64,000 nt of DNA from Larix kaempferi. Lineage: Eukaryota > Streptophyta > Pinopsida > Pinales > Pinaceae. Location: contig BSBM01000592.1 of NCBI GenBank assembly GCA_027924585.1, positions 5,314,001 through 5,378,000 on the forward strand. The letters run 5' to 3'. This document shows positions 32,806 to 45,080 of the stretch, piece by piece (within the stretch, counting starts at the first letter, position 1; every line of letters starts with the position of its first letter). The notes under the pieces were generated by a model, which was given only the letters and a program-made list of their open reading frames with translations, did not search any database and was not told the origin of the DNA. The translations under genes and the position numbers were made by a program.

Positions 32806-34405
32806 TGTCACATCCCCTCCCATCATACCAGCATGATGGAGAGGACATGGTGCTAAACCAGGCAATTAGCCCCATGAACTTCTATCTAAGCATTCACATA
32901 AAAGACATATGGAAGTGTACAATTATACGAATACACAGCGGAATTGATTTCAATTACACATCCATCATTCATTCAAGATATTCATCAAATAACAATTGCA
33001 AGATTAACACAGGAGAATACTTATCTTGACAAAGTAGTCCCAAGCAACTGGCTATGCAACTGCAACGTTCCACCCAACCATAGGCCAGTTGTGCTTATCA
33101 ACCTCTTGATGCAACTGCCACCCCCGAGCTGGGCATGATCTCTACAAGGAACCAAGGAACAACAGACTCACACATAGCCAAGCATACACCAAGATGAGCC
33201 AAGCCAATCTGCAATTGGGTTTATCAGGCTGCTAGGACATGGAAGGGAAGAATTGCTAAGCTAGTATGCTCAACCACAGAGCTATGGACACCCCTCCCAG
33301 ATCTATTCAGCTTGGCACTCACAATGCCTACACACCCAACACAAGGAAGTATTCTCTTCACTGCCACACAGTCCCTCAAGCCATACCTTCCTTTCTAGTG
33401 CTCTCAGGGTGTGCATAGAAAAGTAGCCAAAGCCCTCTTGATCTTCTTGAGAGGTTACCCCCTCTACTAGGTTTATCAAGCCAATTCTGTCCACTACCAG
33501 TCCAAGGTTCTTGCTCACAGGTTCAAAACAAACAAGGATGCACATAACAACAAAACTACACTTGTTGAGCATGAGAAAAACGTTTCAACAGTGGAATGCA
33601 TGAGGTGGGGTTTCCCGAGCTTCAGAAAAACGTGGGAAGATCCAAAATGTATTGGCAACCGGGAAAATTCGACTGGGAGAGCAAACCCATTCCAGAAAAA
33701 TGCCCCCAGGGAAAAAACGACCTCTCCCTCAGTCCCAAATCGCGTCCCTCCTTCCCCAGCTGCTGCACACTATCAAAAACGAGTTCCTGGGCATGGAAAA
33801 CGTAGGGTTATGGTGAAAAACGTGAGGATAAACTCCAGTGAGATCAGTCTGCGTGAGAGATGAAAGACTCCTTGTTCAGAATGGCTTTGGGCACCATTTC
33901 GTGGGTGTTTTCTTGCCCAAGGAGACAAAAAACGATTTCCCAAGTTGATGGCTTTCCCATACACGAAAATGGCTGCCATACTTCTTCATTCCCAAGGCAT
34001 TAACTGCCTCAACCAACTCTTGGAAGAATTAAATGATTGGGTCCATAACCCAAAATGGATAGTTGAGGGTTTATGGGTTTTCTCATTGACACATGGATTA
34101 ACACCATTGGCTCAAGGTTTGAATAATTTCCCTCCCTATTCCTTGTAGAATCATGCCCCCATCTCTTTGTTGCATTGAATAGCTAGTTGTGGGTATTTTT
34201 CATTAAAATTCGTATTTACATGATGTCTTATTTACATCGTGCCCATCTAGCACAAGAACCATAGGCATCTATTTCTTTAATTGCCGATACATAAAACGCT
34301 AAATCAATGGTGGGTCCCTGGCCTTGAGCTCCTCACCATGATTAAGTAACAATATTTACATTATTTACGATTTAATGTGAAGGGGGTCAAAATGGGGACG
34401 TGACA
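32806..34405 (-). repeat. Ty3 element 5' LTR
   Basis: 1,600 bp, TGTCACATCCCCTCC...GGGGACGTGACA, the better preserved terminus of the two. It holds the element's promoter; I could not place a convincing TATA box. Confidence 0.95.
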
Positions 34406-34410
34406 CTAAA
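34406..34410. repeat. Target-site duplication ctaaa, right
   Basis: Identical to 25,233-25,237. Confidence 0.9.
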
Positions 34411-35071
34411 CATTCCATCGCTACCCAGGTTCTTACATATAGCATAAAAGCTTACAAAATTTGCCCTGAAGGCTAGCCGAGCAAGACTGAGAATCCAATA
34501 CATAACTAAACTGTAAAGATACAAAACATAAACTCAAAAACAAGGACACCGAGCTTAACATGAGAGTTGTTTGTCATCCATCTAGGGCTGGTATTCATGG
34601 AGAGTGCATTTAAACATACATTGTTGACCCACTAAATGGTCTCTTTTTAGATCCTTCAGTTACACTCAAACATTAATTACAAGATTGATAGAAAAATAGA
34701 TAATAGATATCATAATATGGCATATCTACAAACTTCTTTGAACCAACAGGTTGAAATTCCCAATTTGGTCTTCATATCATTTCATTATCCATTAAGATCA
34801 AAACTAAGCCTCTATCCTTTGAATAGGTGGGTTTACACATAGATTGCTATGATCTCCAACCAAGGAATGTTGCCAATATCCACACCAATATACACATAGG
34901 ATACCTTTGAATTGTACATCAATGACCTTCATGAATCCCAATTAGATCCACAACTCAAAATACCACTTATGTGATCCACAACCTCAATAGAATGCTACAA
35001 AAAGTAAGGCAAAATAGTGTCAATTATGACATCCAACATCTCCCTCCAATTGAATCCATTGCAAGTCCCTT
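34411..35071. other. Spacer, nothing recognised
   Basis: Mixed-composition sequence with stops in all frames. Joins 25,232 in the pre-insertion sequence. No CACTA terminus seen. Confidence 0.4.
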
Positions 35072-36435
35072 CTACAACAACCTAACCGAATGACTTAGTA
35101 TCAGTTTCTTTTGGAGGTAAAGAAAGGAAATAATATTTATTCCAATCCAGGGAAGGCTACCCCTACTCTTTTGTACACCTGAACCCAACTGCGCAATTAG
35201 TTTTTCCCAATATGATGACTCTTCCTCTTTCTCCACATTGGCCCAAAGGATTGAAAGATTAAACCTTAGCCCAATCCACTTTATCCCTAATGATTTCACG
35301 TAGTCAAGGTATCTGGGTATTATATCTAATGCCGTGACAAAAGAAACAAGGGAAAGAGGTTCCCTTCTTACCTGTTCAGGTAATTAATGTTGCCTTCTTT
35401 CAAGGAAGATTACAGTGTCTAAACTGCTTAGATCAATCCACTTTTCACAGTGATCAATAGTTGAAGTTTGGTTTGTAGTGAAGGTCGAAACAACATATGG
35501 ATTTTTCATAACATCGCTCTTTTCTTCATATAAATCCTTAGGGCGTGGCTCTGCTCTGGTGATCAGTCCTTCCACGCTTTGTGCATTCTTCAAGAAAGAA
35601 AATGCCTTACTCCACGTGATTTGTTTTTCATAAAAGAGGCAAAATCTCTTAGTTGCGGATCACCCACTAAAGGGTTTCGATCCCATTCACTTATGCCGGT
35701 CATTGCTAAGTCATGCTGGTATAGTTCACATAGCCAGTTCCTGTCATCTTCATCGCATGCCTTGTATAACATCATAAACTATTCCTTGGTATTGAAATAG
35801 CACATGGAATCTGCAACTAGTGCTCTAATTTGCATAGATATACGTTGGCTTCTTAGATAAATTGCATAGACATGAAGGGACTGAATAATCCCTCATCATG
35901 TGGGATAGGGGGCAGAGATATTGCATGTTTAATTTAAGTCTTTCAACTTCCCGATTTAACTTACTAATGTCTATCTTGGCTCGTCGAATCTTCATCTTGT
36001 CATCCTTTTGTTGGGGTTTCGCTGCCTCTTGTTTCAGCATCAGCCTATCAACCTGTTGTTTCAAATAATGGATTTGAGCTTACCATGATAGCATCTTCTG
36101 CTCTATATCTTCAAAATTCACACGTACTCCTCCTTCTGAGGTACTCATTACTACTAGGATGCTTGCTTCTTCTTGAAGGTACAAAATTCGAGTTCTAACT
36201 TCTTGTTCCAAAGGTGCCTTCCCAGTCATCTTGTTCTCATCATGTGAAGTACATGAGAACATTTTTTTCTCCTTGTCAATAATGTGCAATAGCACATTCA
36301 GTGTTTATTTGGACCCATATATTTCAACTATTCTTTAGCGTGAGTTAATCCCTTCTTCAATTTCCAATTCTTCTATAGCACCCTTTGATGGTCTTTCTTC
36401 AATTTCTTGTAGGACTTTTTGATGCAAGCTATGAA
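35072..36435 (-). pseudogene. Unidentified decayed coding sequence, distal part
   Basis: Minus strand shows a chain of open pieces in related frames. At 36,064-35,825 is a charged coiled-coil piece (KMKIRRAKIDISKLNREVERLKLNM). At 35,593-35,384 is a piece with RPKDLYEEKSDVMKNPYVVSTF, TIDHCEKWIDLSSLDTV. At 35,299-35,072 is a piece with YVKSLGIKWIGLRFNLSILWANVEKEEESSYWEKLI. Stops and shifts separate them. Coding-like composition supports an old long gene. By direction it continues the minus-strand pieces at 48.6-49.9 kb beyond the inserted 12.2-kb element. I do not know its function; a repeat-associated plant protein is the best guess. Confidence 0.4.
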
Positions 36436-36440
36436 ATATA
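36436..36440. repeat. Target-site duplication atata, left (TR-GAG)
   Basis: atata immediately before TGATGG of the left LTR; identical to 48,591-48,595. Confidence 0.88.
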
Positions 36441-38301
36441 TGATGGACAAAATGACACACTTAGAGGGGGGGGTGAATCAGTGGGCCAACACTTAACTCT
36501 AATTTTCAATTTCTTCTAACCCTAACATATATCATTCACATTTCCTCTTTAACACTTAGGAAGATATCATCATTCACACTAATCTATGCATTAATAATAA
36601 TCAAACTTTAAACATGTCATTCACAACATCAATTCACACCAATAGAGACACAACACAATATGAGCTTTGTAATCTTTTTATATTTCTTCAATCGGCTACA
36701 ACCGGGGGGTTTTATTAGCTACAACTGAATCAAAAGCACCAACTTCTATTCCAAGACTCAGCTTGGTCTTTTTCTCAGATCCAACTAAGAAAAATTACAA
36801 GGCCCAACTTGTATTTACATACACATTCTTGACACATTACATTTCATCGATTTACCCTTGTCAACATAATCATATTATTGTCTGCTGCCAATTCTGCAGT
36901 ACAACCACATCATCATTCTGTTCATAATCATTTCAATCAATCTGTTGCCTTAGAATATCAAGCGGTCTCTGTTATCAGCACAATCATGTCACCAATTTAT
37001 CAATCATTACTTCAACATTATGTCTTCATCAATATGCTGCCAAAACATCAAACATGACCATAGTCATATCATTCTGTCCACATCATCACTTTCTGCTCCT
37101 CCAACTGCTGCTACCTCGAAAATCTCAGACCCCTGAAAACATAGCTCCTCTTCACCTCCATGAATCTTTTACACTCTTCACTCACATAAAAATAAAACTC
37201 TGTCCTCTTTATTTATACCTTTTCTTCTCCACAAATTTTGGAGGCTGATATGTCAAGTTCATTTTATTTTATCATTTAATAATTCAATTAAATCAAATGA
37301 TATTTTTCATTTCCATGTTATCCTTATATATATATATATAACCTTTTTGCCACATCATCATAGTGGGATTGTCACCACTTTATTTTTTTCATGCCATGTC
37401 ATCTAATTTTCATATGGCTTTCACCTTAATTAAAATATGCCCGCAGGGGCTCTTTTTACTTGTCCACAAATGCCTCCAAATATGCCCACAGTGCCTTCAA
37501 ACTTAAGCCCGTAGGAGGCCTTGAAGATTCCCGCAACTTCCCTTGATTATGCCCGTAAGAGGCTTAAGTAAATGCCCACAGGGCTACATAAAAATGCTCA
37601 CAAGCCTCTTCAAAATATGCCCGCAGTCTCTTGAGAAAATGCTCGCATAGAGTCTTAGAAATACCCGCATGGAGTGTTTCAAAAGCCCACATGGTCTTCA
37701 AATAAATGTCCGCAGGATGCCTTAGAAATTCCGGCATGCTGTCCTCTAGGATGCCCGCATTGCCACTTTAGAAATTCCTGTAGGCTCCTTCTAGAAATGC
37801 CCGCAAGGGGTCATGTAAATTCCCGCAGGGGGGCCTTAATTATGCCCGCAAGACCTCCACAAAAATTCCCACAAGGGACTTATGAAATGCCTGCAGGGCA
37901 CTATAAAAATGCCCACACAACTGTCTCAAAATGCCCATAAAGGCTCCTTCCTCTGCCTTGTCATCAACATTTGACCTTGATTGCCATGTCACCAATATTA
38001 TGACTTGTTTTGTCATCTTCCTTGACAAGTCACCAATCTTTGTCAAGTCATTCAACCTTTGTCTTTGTCCATTGCTTTTCATTGTCCTCCATCTTGTCAT
38101 GTTACCAATGCTTGTCCTGCTTTCTTGTCCTTTTCCATGCTCACTGCAACCTGTCATTCAACCTTTGTATTTTTCCATTGCTTGTCACGGTCCTCCATCT
38201 TGACATGTTACCAATGCTTGTCCTGCTTGCTTGTCCTTTTCCATGCTCACTTCAACCTTTGTCATTAATGTGTTTGTCATCAATGACACCTTTGCTTGTC
38301 A
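36441..38301 (-). repeat. TR-GAG 3' LTR
   Basis: 1,861 bp, TGATGGACAAAATG...TTGTCA. It is 86 bp longer than the other LTR, largely because of extra units of a tgcccgcagg-type repeat (37,440-37,940). It contains a TA microsatellite at 37,328-37,341 and two ~105-bp duplicates with ccaatgcttgtcctgctt near 38,105 and 38,210. Confidence 0.93.
37440..37940 (-). repeat. Minisatellite of tgcccgcagg units in 3' LTR
   Basis: About 20 degenerate units of 20-35 bp, each with (a)atgcccgcaggg(g)-type sequence and a variable link (ccttaga, cttcaaa, tgaaat). Also present, shorter, in the other LTR at 47,820-48,190. Confidence 0.85.
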
Positions 38302-38314
38302 ATCTCCCCCTTTG
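38302..38314 (-). promoter_or_regulatory. TR-GAG polypurine tract
   Basis: Minus strand CAAAGGGGGAGAT abuts the 3' LTR; typical copia-class PPT. Confidence 0.85.
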
Positions 38315-40400
38315 TCATTGATGGCAACCTCCTCAAAAAATTTCTCCCCCTTTGACATTAATGACAAAGGGATAATTACTTAACCATGAAAAGCTTCACA
38401 ATGCCCCCCAAAAATATATCTTTAAAGATTTCATGAAATCATTTGTTGAGTTTGATCTTCCAGGGTTTGCCTACTCCCCCTATCAATCTGCTGAGATTAT
38501 ACTTCAAAATATCCAGTACATTGCTTCACTGAGGCTTCCTTTCACCAAGAGTAACATAATCTTTGGATTTCTTCAAGCAAGCCGAGCTTGTCCATTTTAA
38601 CTGTGTTTTAACCTTACTTCATATTTTTCCAAATCTGATCTGACCTTCTCTAATTCTGTTATAGCAGGCTGAGATGATGTTTTCTCTTCAAATCTGGTAT
38701 AACTTGTCACTGAACCACTCAATTATTTAATTCTTCAGATCTGTCCTTTAATTTTTATGCTGCTATGTCACTTGAGTTTGGATCCTTAAACTTCATTTGC
38801 TTCCATGTCTTCAACAAGGCTTGAGAAATACTGCTTCAAATCTTGAATGCCAATTTGACCTTAAGCTGCTGGTTGTCTCCTTGTATAAATAAATTTAATA
38901 CCAATTCCACTTCCAATTCTTCTTCGGATCTGCCTAACTTACTAGAGGCTACTGGAACTAGGAAAGCTTCAGATTCTTAATCATTAGAATTGTGTGATCT
39001 TCAACTGTGTCTTCAGAAGCCTTCACAAGATTTGATCATTGTGCTTTTTATATGAATATATTCCTTTTGCATTCAGCTCCTTGGTATTCATATGTCTGCT
39101 TCCTCTATCAAGTATGTTGTTGTAACCTTTTTGAACTAGCTCCCCCTTTCATGTGTACTCCTTCATTTTCTGTGGATGTTTCAGAAATCCTTTCATTTGT
39201 GGGTCTTATTGATGCTATTACCAATTGATGTTTTACATACATAAAATTTGTTTCAGTCAGCCCATTGAATGTGTGCTCTACTTGCATGGATAATATCTTG
39301 TTGCTCCAATATGTTGTGGATGCCAATACCACTTGATATTCAAGTAAACTTGCATGCTCCCTGAGATCTTACTCATTGTCAAGGCAGATTGTTCTCTGTT
39401 GTAGCTTTCCTGCTATCCTTAAAATCAGAAACCAATTGATGATTAAAGTATCTCCAGTTGTTCAGTATAACTTACAATAAGATGTCAATAACAAGTATTT
39501 CCAAATCAATCATCTAGTAATTTCATAAAAGTTAAGCATGTATCAACTTTTCCAAACATCTATATGTTGATTCACTTCCTTTGATATCCATACTCCCCCT
39601 ATCAATCATATCATTACTCAGATTGTCATCATCAAACTTACTCCTTTCCAAATTGTCCTGCAAACAAAGTTTGTTTATTTAACACCTGTTGTACTTGTCA
39701 TCTGAACCGTCTTCTTCAGGATCAAATATTTGGGCACATCGACCACTATGCTTTTTCATTTTCCCCGTGAATGCTTCAAGTTTACATATTTATATTCCAA
39801 GTTCAACCAACTTGGATCCACTCTTTGCTTCTCAATATCCAACTCAATTCAAACCAATTTTTTGACAATTACTTCTTTTGCTCAATGAACAATGCCAAAC
39901 TTTCTCAAGACTTCAAATTTGATCTTGTGTGAATTCATGCCTGGGATTTCTTCATAATTACTTATGTTTTCATTTTTATAAATTGTCATCTGTTCTCATC
40001 CATGCTCATAGTACCATAAGCCAGGTTGAACCATTCCTGCCATGCATTGGTTTTCCTTCTCCAAACCCGATCCTAGGACCTGTTTCTTTGCTTGGAGTAG
40101 TCATCAGCTTCCCTTGAGTTCATCCTCCAATTCCATGGACTCAAGGTGTACCCAAGGTCTTTAAAAGAACTCAAACATGGCTTTCCATATGGCAGCCACC
40201 TTCATTTGTGCAATGATCATCAAATTCATTTGGATTTAGCAAAATATTATTTTTCACCCATACCTTAGAATGTCCTTAGCTGTGATCATTTGTCCTTTGG
40301 CCTTGAAATCTGTCCGTGTCATTCTTCTTCCAAGATTCATTGACTTTCCTTGCTGATGGGTATGCAAAACTTCCCATGGATTGTATTCTTGAACTTGTGC
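38315..40400 (-). other. TR-GAG internal region without pol
   Basis: About 2.1 kb. Minus-strand translation just after the last knuckle keeps some protein-like sequence to ~40,050 (for example KVWVKNNILLNPNEFDDHC and PRIGFGEGKPMHGRNG) between stops. From ~40,000 to 38,315 I see only stops and short frames. No YVDD, DSGA, HHCC or integrase motif is present on either strand. Confidence 0.7.
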
Positions 40401-41422
40401 ATGCTCAGGATTTATGGCCAACACCACCACAGGTGAAGCATTTCAATGTATAACAGTTTGCAGCAACATGTCCAATTCGGTCACATGCCCAACATCTCAT
40501 TTGATTACTTTGACTTTCAACACTTCTTATTTCATGGAACATACAATCCATAGCCCTGTGACCAAAACCATTACAAGAATAGCAATAACCATTAAAGCTA
40601 CTATTATACCTGAGTGCTTGATTCCATCTTGGAGTTGTCTCCGATCTTCCAAAGAATTTGCTTTGAGGAGTGGGACCAACTTCTTGATGCATTTGTGATC
40701 TTCCAGATTTGTTGTCATGTGCAGGTGCTTGTTGAGGAGCTTTGCTTTCATCTTTGAAGGATATGGATCCAACTTCAGGAGTCTTAGGGGACCAAGTATC
40801 ATCTTTAGATTTTTCTTCTTCCTTCTTGTACACAAGACCAGATGTGTCAAATAGAGACCTTTAACACTTTAGTATTTCATCCAAGATAACTGAACTTTCA
40901 TTGAACTTCGCATGAGATTTTGACTTTTTAATTTTCTTTCCGAGATCAACAATTTCCATCTGAATCTTCTGATTTGTCTTTTCTTGTTCTTCCAACTGAG
41001 GCTCCATAATTTCTTCTATTCTTTTTGCTTCCTCCAACTGGGTGTTCAAACTAATATTAGCTCTTCTTGTCTCTTCAATCGCTTAAGGGATTTTACTAAT
41101 CTCTTCTTGTTCTTTTGCTAATTCGATCTCCAATCTTCTAACTTCATCATTTTGATCTTCTAGCTCACCTTGTAAATCTTTTTTCTTGAGTTTCAATCTC
41201 ATAAGCAATCCCTTTGTCTCCTTTTTGTATTTTTCAAATGACCCCAAAATCTTCTTCTTAAGCCTTGGGTTAAATTTGAGATCAACATCCAATAGGGTGC
41301 ATGCAAATTCATTATTGTTTTTTAACAAATCTTCTTCTTCATCTTCTGTAAGTGGAATTTCAGTATCATCACATTCAGAATTATCATCAACTGAAGAGTA
41401 CTTACCTTCACTTGTATCTGAA
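40401..41422 (-). pseudogene. TR-GAG gag: coiled coil and three CCHC knuckles
   Basis: Continues the gag interrupted by the copia element, in one frame with stops at 41,083, 40,861 and 40,405. First an acidic linker (SVDDNSECDDTEIPLTEDEEEDL). Then a long Glu/Lys-rich coiled coil (~41,270-40,870, heptad-like LRRLEIELAKEQEEIS type). Then a Ser/Pro/Gln-rich stretch and knuckles CYSCNGFGHRAMDC (~40,580), CWACDRIGHVAANC (~40,493) and CFTCGGVGHKS-stop-AC (~40,425). The last stop replaces one residue inside the third knuckle, so it is a mutation. It is a capsid and RNA-binding polyprotein without attached enzymes. Confidence 0.82.
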
Positions 41423-41427
41423 GCTTG
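41423..41427. repeat. Copia target site, left copy (gcttg)
   Basis: gcttg here and actta at 46,395-46,399 differ by two G/A transitions. Taking them as a decayed 5-bp duplication keeps the outer gag in frame when the copia element is left out. Confidence 0.6.
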
Positions 41428-41892
41428 TGTTAGAAAAACAAGATCGCAGAGCAATGACAATAAACAGAAATGCAAATATAATCACACATACACATTACAA
41501 GAGAGACATAGATATATCATGGTTCACCCAAGATGGGCTACGTCCACACTGAAGTTGCCAGTCCTTATTATTATACCGTCCAACAAAGTGAAGGGATACA
41601 ACCTGCAGCATAGCCGCTGCACTTCCTCTTCACTGTCTCACAGTCTCTCTTCTTGATCTCAGAGGTATTTACAATGCATAATACCTAATACATCAACCAT
41701 AGCCGTGTTACAATGCCATTCTTTTATAAGGGAAATACAATGGGAAAATACCATGGGTTACCCAAAACCATGGGACCGAAAACTGTTGGCGAAAACAACC
41801 CCAAGGTTGGGGAATGAGTGTACAGTCCTCTGGGGTACATGGCTAAAACAATATCATCTATGAGACTGGAAGATCTGGCTCCACAACCAACA
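41428..41892 (-). repeat. Copia 3' LTR
   Basis: 465 bp, TGTTAGAAAAAC...CAACCAACA on the plus strand. Aligns without gaps to 45,930-46,394. Confidence 0.95.
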
Positions 41893-41903
41893 ATATCCCA
41901 CTT
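41893..41903 (-). promoter_or_regulatory. Copia polypurine tract
   Basis: Minus strand AAGTGGGATAT next to the LTR; normally AAGTGGGAGAT, so one base has changed. Confidence 0.85.
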
Positions 41904-41977
41904 GGAGACTGATCACAACAACTCCACCACTACTGCTCTTGCTGGACTTGGACTTGGAAAATTTCACCTCTTCACCT

Positions 41978-42736
41978 TCATGCTACAAGGCCAACTAAAA
42001 CCGAGCAAAAACTCAGTTTCTCTCTGGTTACTACCTTCGTGAACATGTCTGCAGGATTCTGGCTAGTATGTATCTTTTTCAGCTTCAACAGTTCATCTTC
42101 CATAACAGAGCGTATGAAATGGTACTTGAGCTGTATATGTTTAGTCCTGAAATGGAATGCTAAGTTCTTTGCAAGATGAATGGCACTCTGGTTGTCACTA
42201 TACAACCTGATATCCTTCTGCTTCTTACCCACTTCCTCCATAAATCTCTGCAACCAAATCATCTCTTTACTAGCCTCTGTAACAACAACATACTCTACTT
42301 CCGTTGTTGAAAGTGCAACAACCTTTTGCAATCTCGAAATCCAACTTATTGTTGTTCCACCTACAGTAAACACATGCCCTGTGGTGCTCCTCCTGCTATC
42401 CTTGTCACCTGTCATATCTCCATCAACATATCCCTGTAGAACAGTGTTTGAACCTCCAAAACATAAAGCCTGAGTGGTAGTACCTCTCAAATACCTGAGA
42501 ATCCACTGTACTGCCTTCCAATGTTCTTTACCTGGATTGTTCATATATCTGCTCACAACTCCCACTGCATGTGCAATATTTGGTCTTGTGCACACCATGG
42601 CATACATCAAGCTGCCAACTGCTGATTGATAGGGAATCTTGGACATGTAATCTGTCTCTTCCTGTGTCTTGGGACACATTTCCTTACTTAGACCGAAATG
42701 GCTGGCCAAAGGTGTATTTACTGGTTTTGCATTCTA
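41978..42736 (-). pseudogene. Copia RNase H
   Basis: Open for 243 codons from 42,709; a TAG at 42,734 separates it from RT in the same frame. Motifs: PYQSAVGSLMYAMVCTRPNIAHAVGVVSRYM (RT end/connection), YVDGDMTGDKDSRRSTTGHVF (usual Y-x-D-x-D-W-A-G; Met replaces Trp), ALSTTEVEYVVVTEASKE (Glu) and LYSDNQSAIHLAKN (Asp). The end HIQLKYHFIRSVMEDELL and NPADMFTK is the copia RNase H terminus. The TAG at 42,734 is one step from CAG or TGG. Confidence 0.92.
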
Positions 42737-43633
42737 CATTCTGAACCTCTCCAACACCTTTTGTATGTACTCACTTTGAGACAATGTCAATTTGCGATTT
42801 TTCCTGTCTCTCGTTATTCTCATACCAAGGATTTGCTTTGCAGCACCCAAATCCTTTATCGCAAATGAATTAGCTAGCTTCCTTTTGAGTACATTTATAT
42901 CCTGCATGTTAGACCCTGCACCAAGCATGTCATCCACATACAATAACAAGATAATATATCTTTCATTGTCCAGCTTCTTGAAATAAACACAGTGGTCAGA
43001 ATGACATCTACTATAACCTTGTTCTATCATAAACCTGTCAAATTTTAAATATCACTGCCTTGGAGCTTGCTTCAATCCATACAAGCTCTTCTTCAACCTG
43101 CATACCAAATCCTCCTTCCCTTTGACCTCATACCCTTGTGGCTACTGCATATATATCTCTTCCTCCAAATCCCCATGGAGAAAGGTTGTTTTTACATCTA
43201 ACTGTTCAAGATGCAAATCTTCTACCGCCACTAGACTTAAGATAGTCCTAATTGAAGTCATCTTAACAACAGGAGAAAATATTTCATCAAAATCTATACG
43301 TTTCTTCTGTGCAAACCCCTTTACAACAAGTCTCGACTTGTACCGCTTCTTACCTCCTTCTTCTTCCTTCAACCTGTAAATCCATTTGTTCTGCAATGCT
43401 CTTTTACCAGTAGAAAACTGAACCAAATCCCAAGTCTGGTTTCCTACCAATGAGTCCATCTCCTCATTCATGCCTTGCTCCCACTTCTTTCTAGCTTCCA
43501 CCAGTGTTGCTTCTTCATAACACTCTGGTTCACCAGCATTAGTCATCAATAAATAATACATTGAAGGAGAGTATCGTTCAGGGAGTCTACTTAACCTGGT
43601 AGATCTTCTTGCAGTTGCAGGAGTTTCAGGCAC
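42737..43633 (-). pseudogene. Copia reverse transcriptase
   Basis: Same frame throughout (43,633-42,734) with stops at ~43,142 and ~43,033. Motifs: LVGNQTWDLV, KWIYRLKEEEGGKKRYKSRLVVKGFAQK, VVKMTSIRTILSLVA, EQLDVKTTFLHGDLEEEIYM (catalytic Asp), LKKSLYGLKQAPRQ (bridging the stops), DHCVYFKK and LLLYVDDMLGAG (YVDD). One stop replaces the conserved Trp after APRQ, a G-to-A change. No indel is needed to read through the domain. Confidence 0.92.
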
Positions 43634-43639
43634 TTGCTG

Positions 43640-44131
43640 CTATTCTTGATTTTCTGGCACCTTTGGAACTTCATTTTCTTTAATTTCATCAAGTAATGTG
43701 TACTATGTGTTTTCCTTTTCCCGTTTCTTTCCCTGCAACTGATCTTTATACATGACCTTTTCATTGAATATCACATCTCTACTCCTAATAATTTTTTTAT
43801 TTTCATAATCCCATAAGCGATAACCAAAATCATCAACCCCATATCCAATAGAGGTACATTTCTTGGATTTAGCTTCAAGCTTTGTTCTATTATCTTTATC
43901 AATATGGACAAATGCTTCACAACCAAACGTTCTCAGAAATGAGTAGTTTACCTTTTTACTTGTCCATGCCTCCTCTGGAATACCACCATCCAAATCACTT
44001 GAAGGTCCTCTGTTTATTAAATAAACAACAGTATTTACAGCATTTGCCCAAAACTGTAAGGGCAACCCTGCATGTAATCTCATACACCTTGCATGCCCCA
44101 TGATCGTTCTGTTCATCCTTTCAGACACACC
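43640..44131 (-). pseudogene. Copia integrase core end and C-terminal region
   Basis: Frame changes by one base at ~44,128, in the integrase motif GTPQ(Q)NG-V(S/A)ER where catalytic Glu lies; SERMNRTIMGHARCMRLHAGL follows. The segment then has WANAVNTVVYLINRGPSS, EEAWTSKKVNYSFLRTFGCEAFVHI, and the strand pair SKKCTSIGYGVDDFGYRLWDYENKKIIRSRDVIFNE. This is the usual copia integrase C-terminal half. Stops at 43,703 and ~43,647 interrupt the linker to RT. Confidence 0.9.
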
Positions 44132-44997
44132 ATTTCTTGTGGTGTTCCTGTGACTGTCTTCTCTCTACGAATTCCATGGTATGGACAGTAACTATCAAAC
44201 TCCTTGCCGCAGTACTCACCTCCATTATTAGATCTGAGACACTTCAACCTTTTTCCTGTCTCATTCTCAACCAAAGCTTTCCACTTCTTAAAAGTAGCAA
44301 ACACATCATATTTCTGTCTAATACAATAAACCCAAGTGTTCCTAGTTGCATCAACAATAAATGTAACATAATAATGAGAGCCACCAAGAGATTGTACCTG
44401 TGCCGGTCCCCATACATCTGTATGCACTAGCTTTAACTTTTCATTCTTCTTCTATTTCCCAACCCTGAGAAATATGACTCTCTTATGTTTCCCGTAAACA
44501 TAGTTCTCACATAATTCCAAACTTACCTGCTTCAAATATGGCAACAACTTCCTTGAGTGGAGAATCGACATCCCCTTCTCACTCATGTGGCCAAGCCTAT
44601 GATGCCACAATGCTGTATCTATTCCTATGGAAGCTAAAGAGATAGAATGGTCAGTATTATGAGGACATAAATACAATGTACCTACCTTGTCTCCTTTTTC
44701 TATCACCATTGATCCTTTAGTAATCTTCCACCACTTTTCTCCAAATGTAGATATACAACCTCCATCTCCCAACTGCCCTGTTGAGATCAGATTTCTTTTC
44801 ATAGCAGGAATATGCCTAACATCTTTTAACAACCAATCAGTTCCATTCTTAACTTTCATCCATACCTTGCTCATTCCAACAATTTTACATGGCTCATCAT
44901 CACCCAATAAAACATGTCCAAAATCGCCTGGAACATAATCATGAAAATATTTCCTATGGGGTGTAGCATGACATGAAGCCCCTGAATCTACTATCAA
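44113..44997 (-). pseudogene. Copia protease and integrase N-terminal half
   Basis: Protease motif IVDSGASCHATP at the start (catalytic Asp; the Trp before it is lost through a one-base deletion at ~44,995). KNGTDWLLKDVRHIPAMKRNLISTGQL follows. The GAG-pre-integrase/zinc region is LWHHRLGHMSEKGM...CENYVYGK, where the first Cys of the CxxC pair is kept and the second reads as Tyr. A TAG at 44,452 precedes HTDVWGPAQ (catalytic D), and RSNNGGEY keeps D-like Asn in the second position. The frame then shifts near 44,128. Confidence 0.9.
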
Positions 44998-45080
44998 TAA
45001 TCACTAGTATTGTCTAATGCAAGAATCAAAACATCTTGTAACACATCACCTACTACATTTGCTTGTTGGGTAGTTTCCTA

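Larger units (their letters stand above)
25238..34405 (-). mobile_element. Complete Ty3 chromovirus-type LTR retrotransposon
   Basis: 9,168-bp element read on the minus strand. It has two 1,600-bp LTRs (TGTCA...TGACA) with 5-bp target duplications ctaaa. The initiator-Met PBS is beside the right (5') LTR and a purine tract beside the left (3') LTR. gag-pol lies in a single frame from ATG at 31,569 to a stop at 26,866, in the order gag, CCHC, protease, RT, RNase H, integrase, chromodomain-like tail. Five in-frame stops and no frameshift were seen. I count about 38 LTR differences (2.4%), so the insertion is recent relative to the others in the window. Lineage is most like Tekay/Del. Confidence 0.95.

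Noticed and set aside
38010-38321. Plus-strand Ser/Leu/Cys-rich frames in the TR-GAG LTR
   Set aside because: They read tandem LTR duplicates on the non-coding strand and recur in the other LTR; no start context or motif.
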